DNA from: SIG440 sp045645905
GTDB lineage: Bacteria; Bacillota; Clostridia; Monoglobales; Monoglobaceae
Assembly: GCA_045645905.1 (NCBI GenBank)
Contig: JAZRJT010000080.1
Coordinates: 1-11,722, forward strand
Reading direction: 5' to 3'
Length of the DNA: 11,722 nt
Below, in pieces: positions 11,510 through 11,722 of the stretch. How positions within the stretch are numbered: position 1 is the first letter of the stretch; every line of letters begins with the position of its first letter. The notes under the pieces are model-generated. The model had not been told where the DNA came from, made no database searches, and saw only the letters and a list, made by a program, of their open reading frames with translations. The position numbers and the translations under genes are program-made.

Positions 11510-11722
11510 CTATTCGCTGCCGCCATCACCTGATGATGCAGAAGGGGATTCTCCGCCATCGGATGATGAACTGCTGCTTGCCGCTGAATCGCCGCCTGTT
11601 GAAGAGCTGCTTTCTGACGTTGAACTATTGCTTGACGGTGTATCACCGCTTGACGAGGATGAACCGCCATCACCCGAAGCTTGCGATGGAGTGCTTGTTG
11701 TTTCGGTTGTTTTGTTTGATTC
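11510..11722 (-). CDS. Ser/Gly-rich C-terminus of an incomplete protein upstream of the sortase
   Basis: The frame is open from the window edge to TAG at 11512-11510, giving 70 visible residues; the start lies beyond 11722. The composition is almost entirely Ser, Gly, Asp, Thr and Pro (for example SSSSSGDTPSSNSSTSESSS and ESPSASSGDGGSE at the very end). This is a disordered tail typical of extracellular or wall-spanning proteins in Gram-positives. No LPxTG-like motif, hydrophobic helix or charged tail is present at the C-terminus, so it does not end as a sortase substrate. It shares an operon with the sortase. The function of the missing part cannot be judged. Confidence 0.8.
   Translation of the reverse strand, partial: ESNKTTETTSTPSQASGDGGSSSSSGDTPSSNSSTSESSSSTGGDSAASSSSSSDGGESPSASSGDGGSE

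Noticed and set aside
1..11722. tRNA, rRNA, CRISPR arrays, transposase or phage genes.
   Set aside because: No cloverleaf with CCA-type end, no regularly spaced direct repeats, and no transposase, integrase or phage structural motifs were seen on either strand.

Overview
The window looks like chromosome from a Gram-positive anaerobe of the class Clostridia, probably a gut Oscillospirales/Eubacteriales-type organism. The evidence is AT-rich intergenic DNA, strong AGGAGG-type ribosome binding sites, SLH-domain surface proteins with Gram-positive signal peptides, a class B sortase and a YesL/DUF624 membrane protein. This placement is inference from gene content; no marker gene is present.

Layout. 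1-846 is the C-terminal half of an ABC-F ATPase (+), closed by a strong terminator. 900-1565 has no long gene but is dense in transcription signals: (i) a ~170-nt structured ncRNA on the minus strand (RNA B, 1097 down to 929); (ii) a short plus-strand RNA from a perfect TTGACA-17-TATAAT promoter (1215 to ~1304); (iii) converging on it, a minus-strand mRNA (from 1457) with a GAAA-capped 5' hairpin, a near-perfect sequestered Shine-Dalgarno and a 24-codon hydrophobic ORF (1364-1290). Items (ii) and (iii) look like a type I toxin-antitoxin locus with a shared bidirectional terminator. 1568-3688 (-) is a putative cytoplasmic glycoside hydrolase with its own promoter and terminator. 3850-6825 (-) and 7086-8912 (+) are two divergently transcribed SLH surface proteins with beta-rich module arrays.

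8913-9222 carries a second copy of the ~170-nt ncRNA (RNA A, 9035-9206). Its promoter, 5'-end stem, 17-nt asymmetric bulge, conserved 3' linker and terminator match RNA B, while the helices differ by compensatory changes. RNA A ends directly before the ribosome binding site of a small bacterial PH-like protein (9223-9588). 9640-9776 is a small palindrome-rich repeat, probably a MITE-like element, between a promoter and a YesL/DUF624 membrane protein (9844-10704). A shared hairpin terminator separates this from a minus-strand pair: the Ser-rich C-terminus of an incomplete protein (11722-11510) and a class B sortase with a TTG start (11495-10764).

How it fits together. The protein genes form a cell-envelope neighbourhood (two SLH proteins, sortase B, membrane proteins). 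The most novel material is RNA-level: a pair of paralogous structured ncRNAs that I cannot assign to a known family, and the candidate type I toxin-antitoxin locus.
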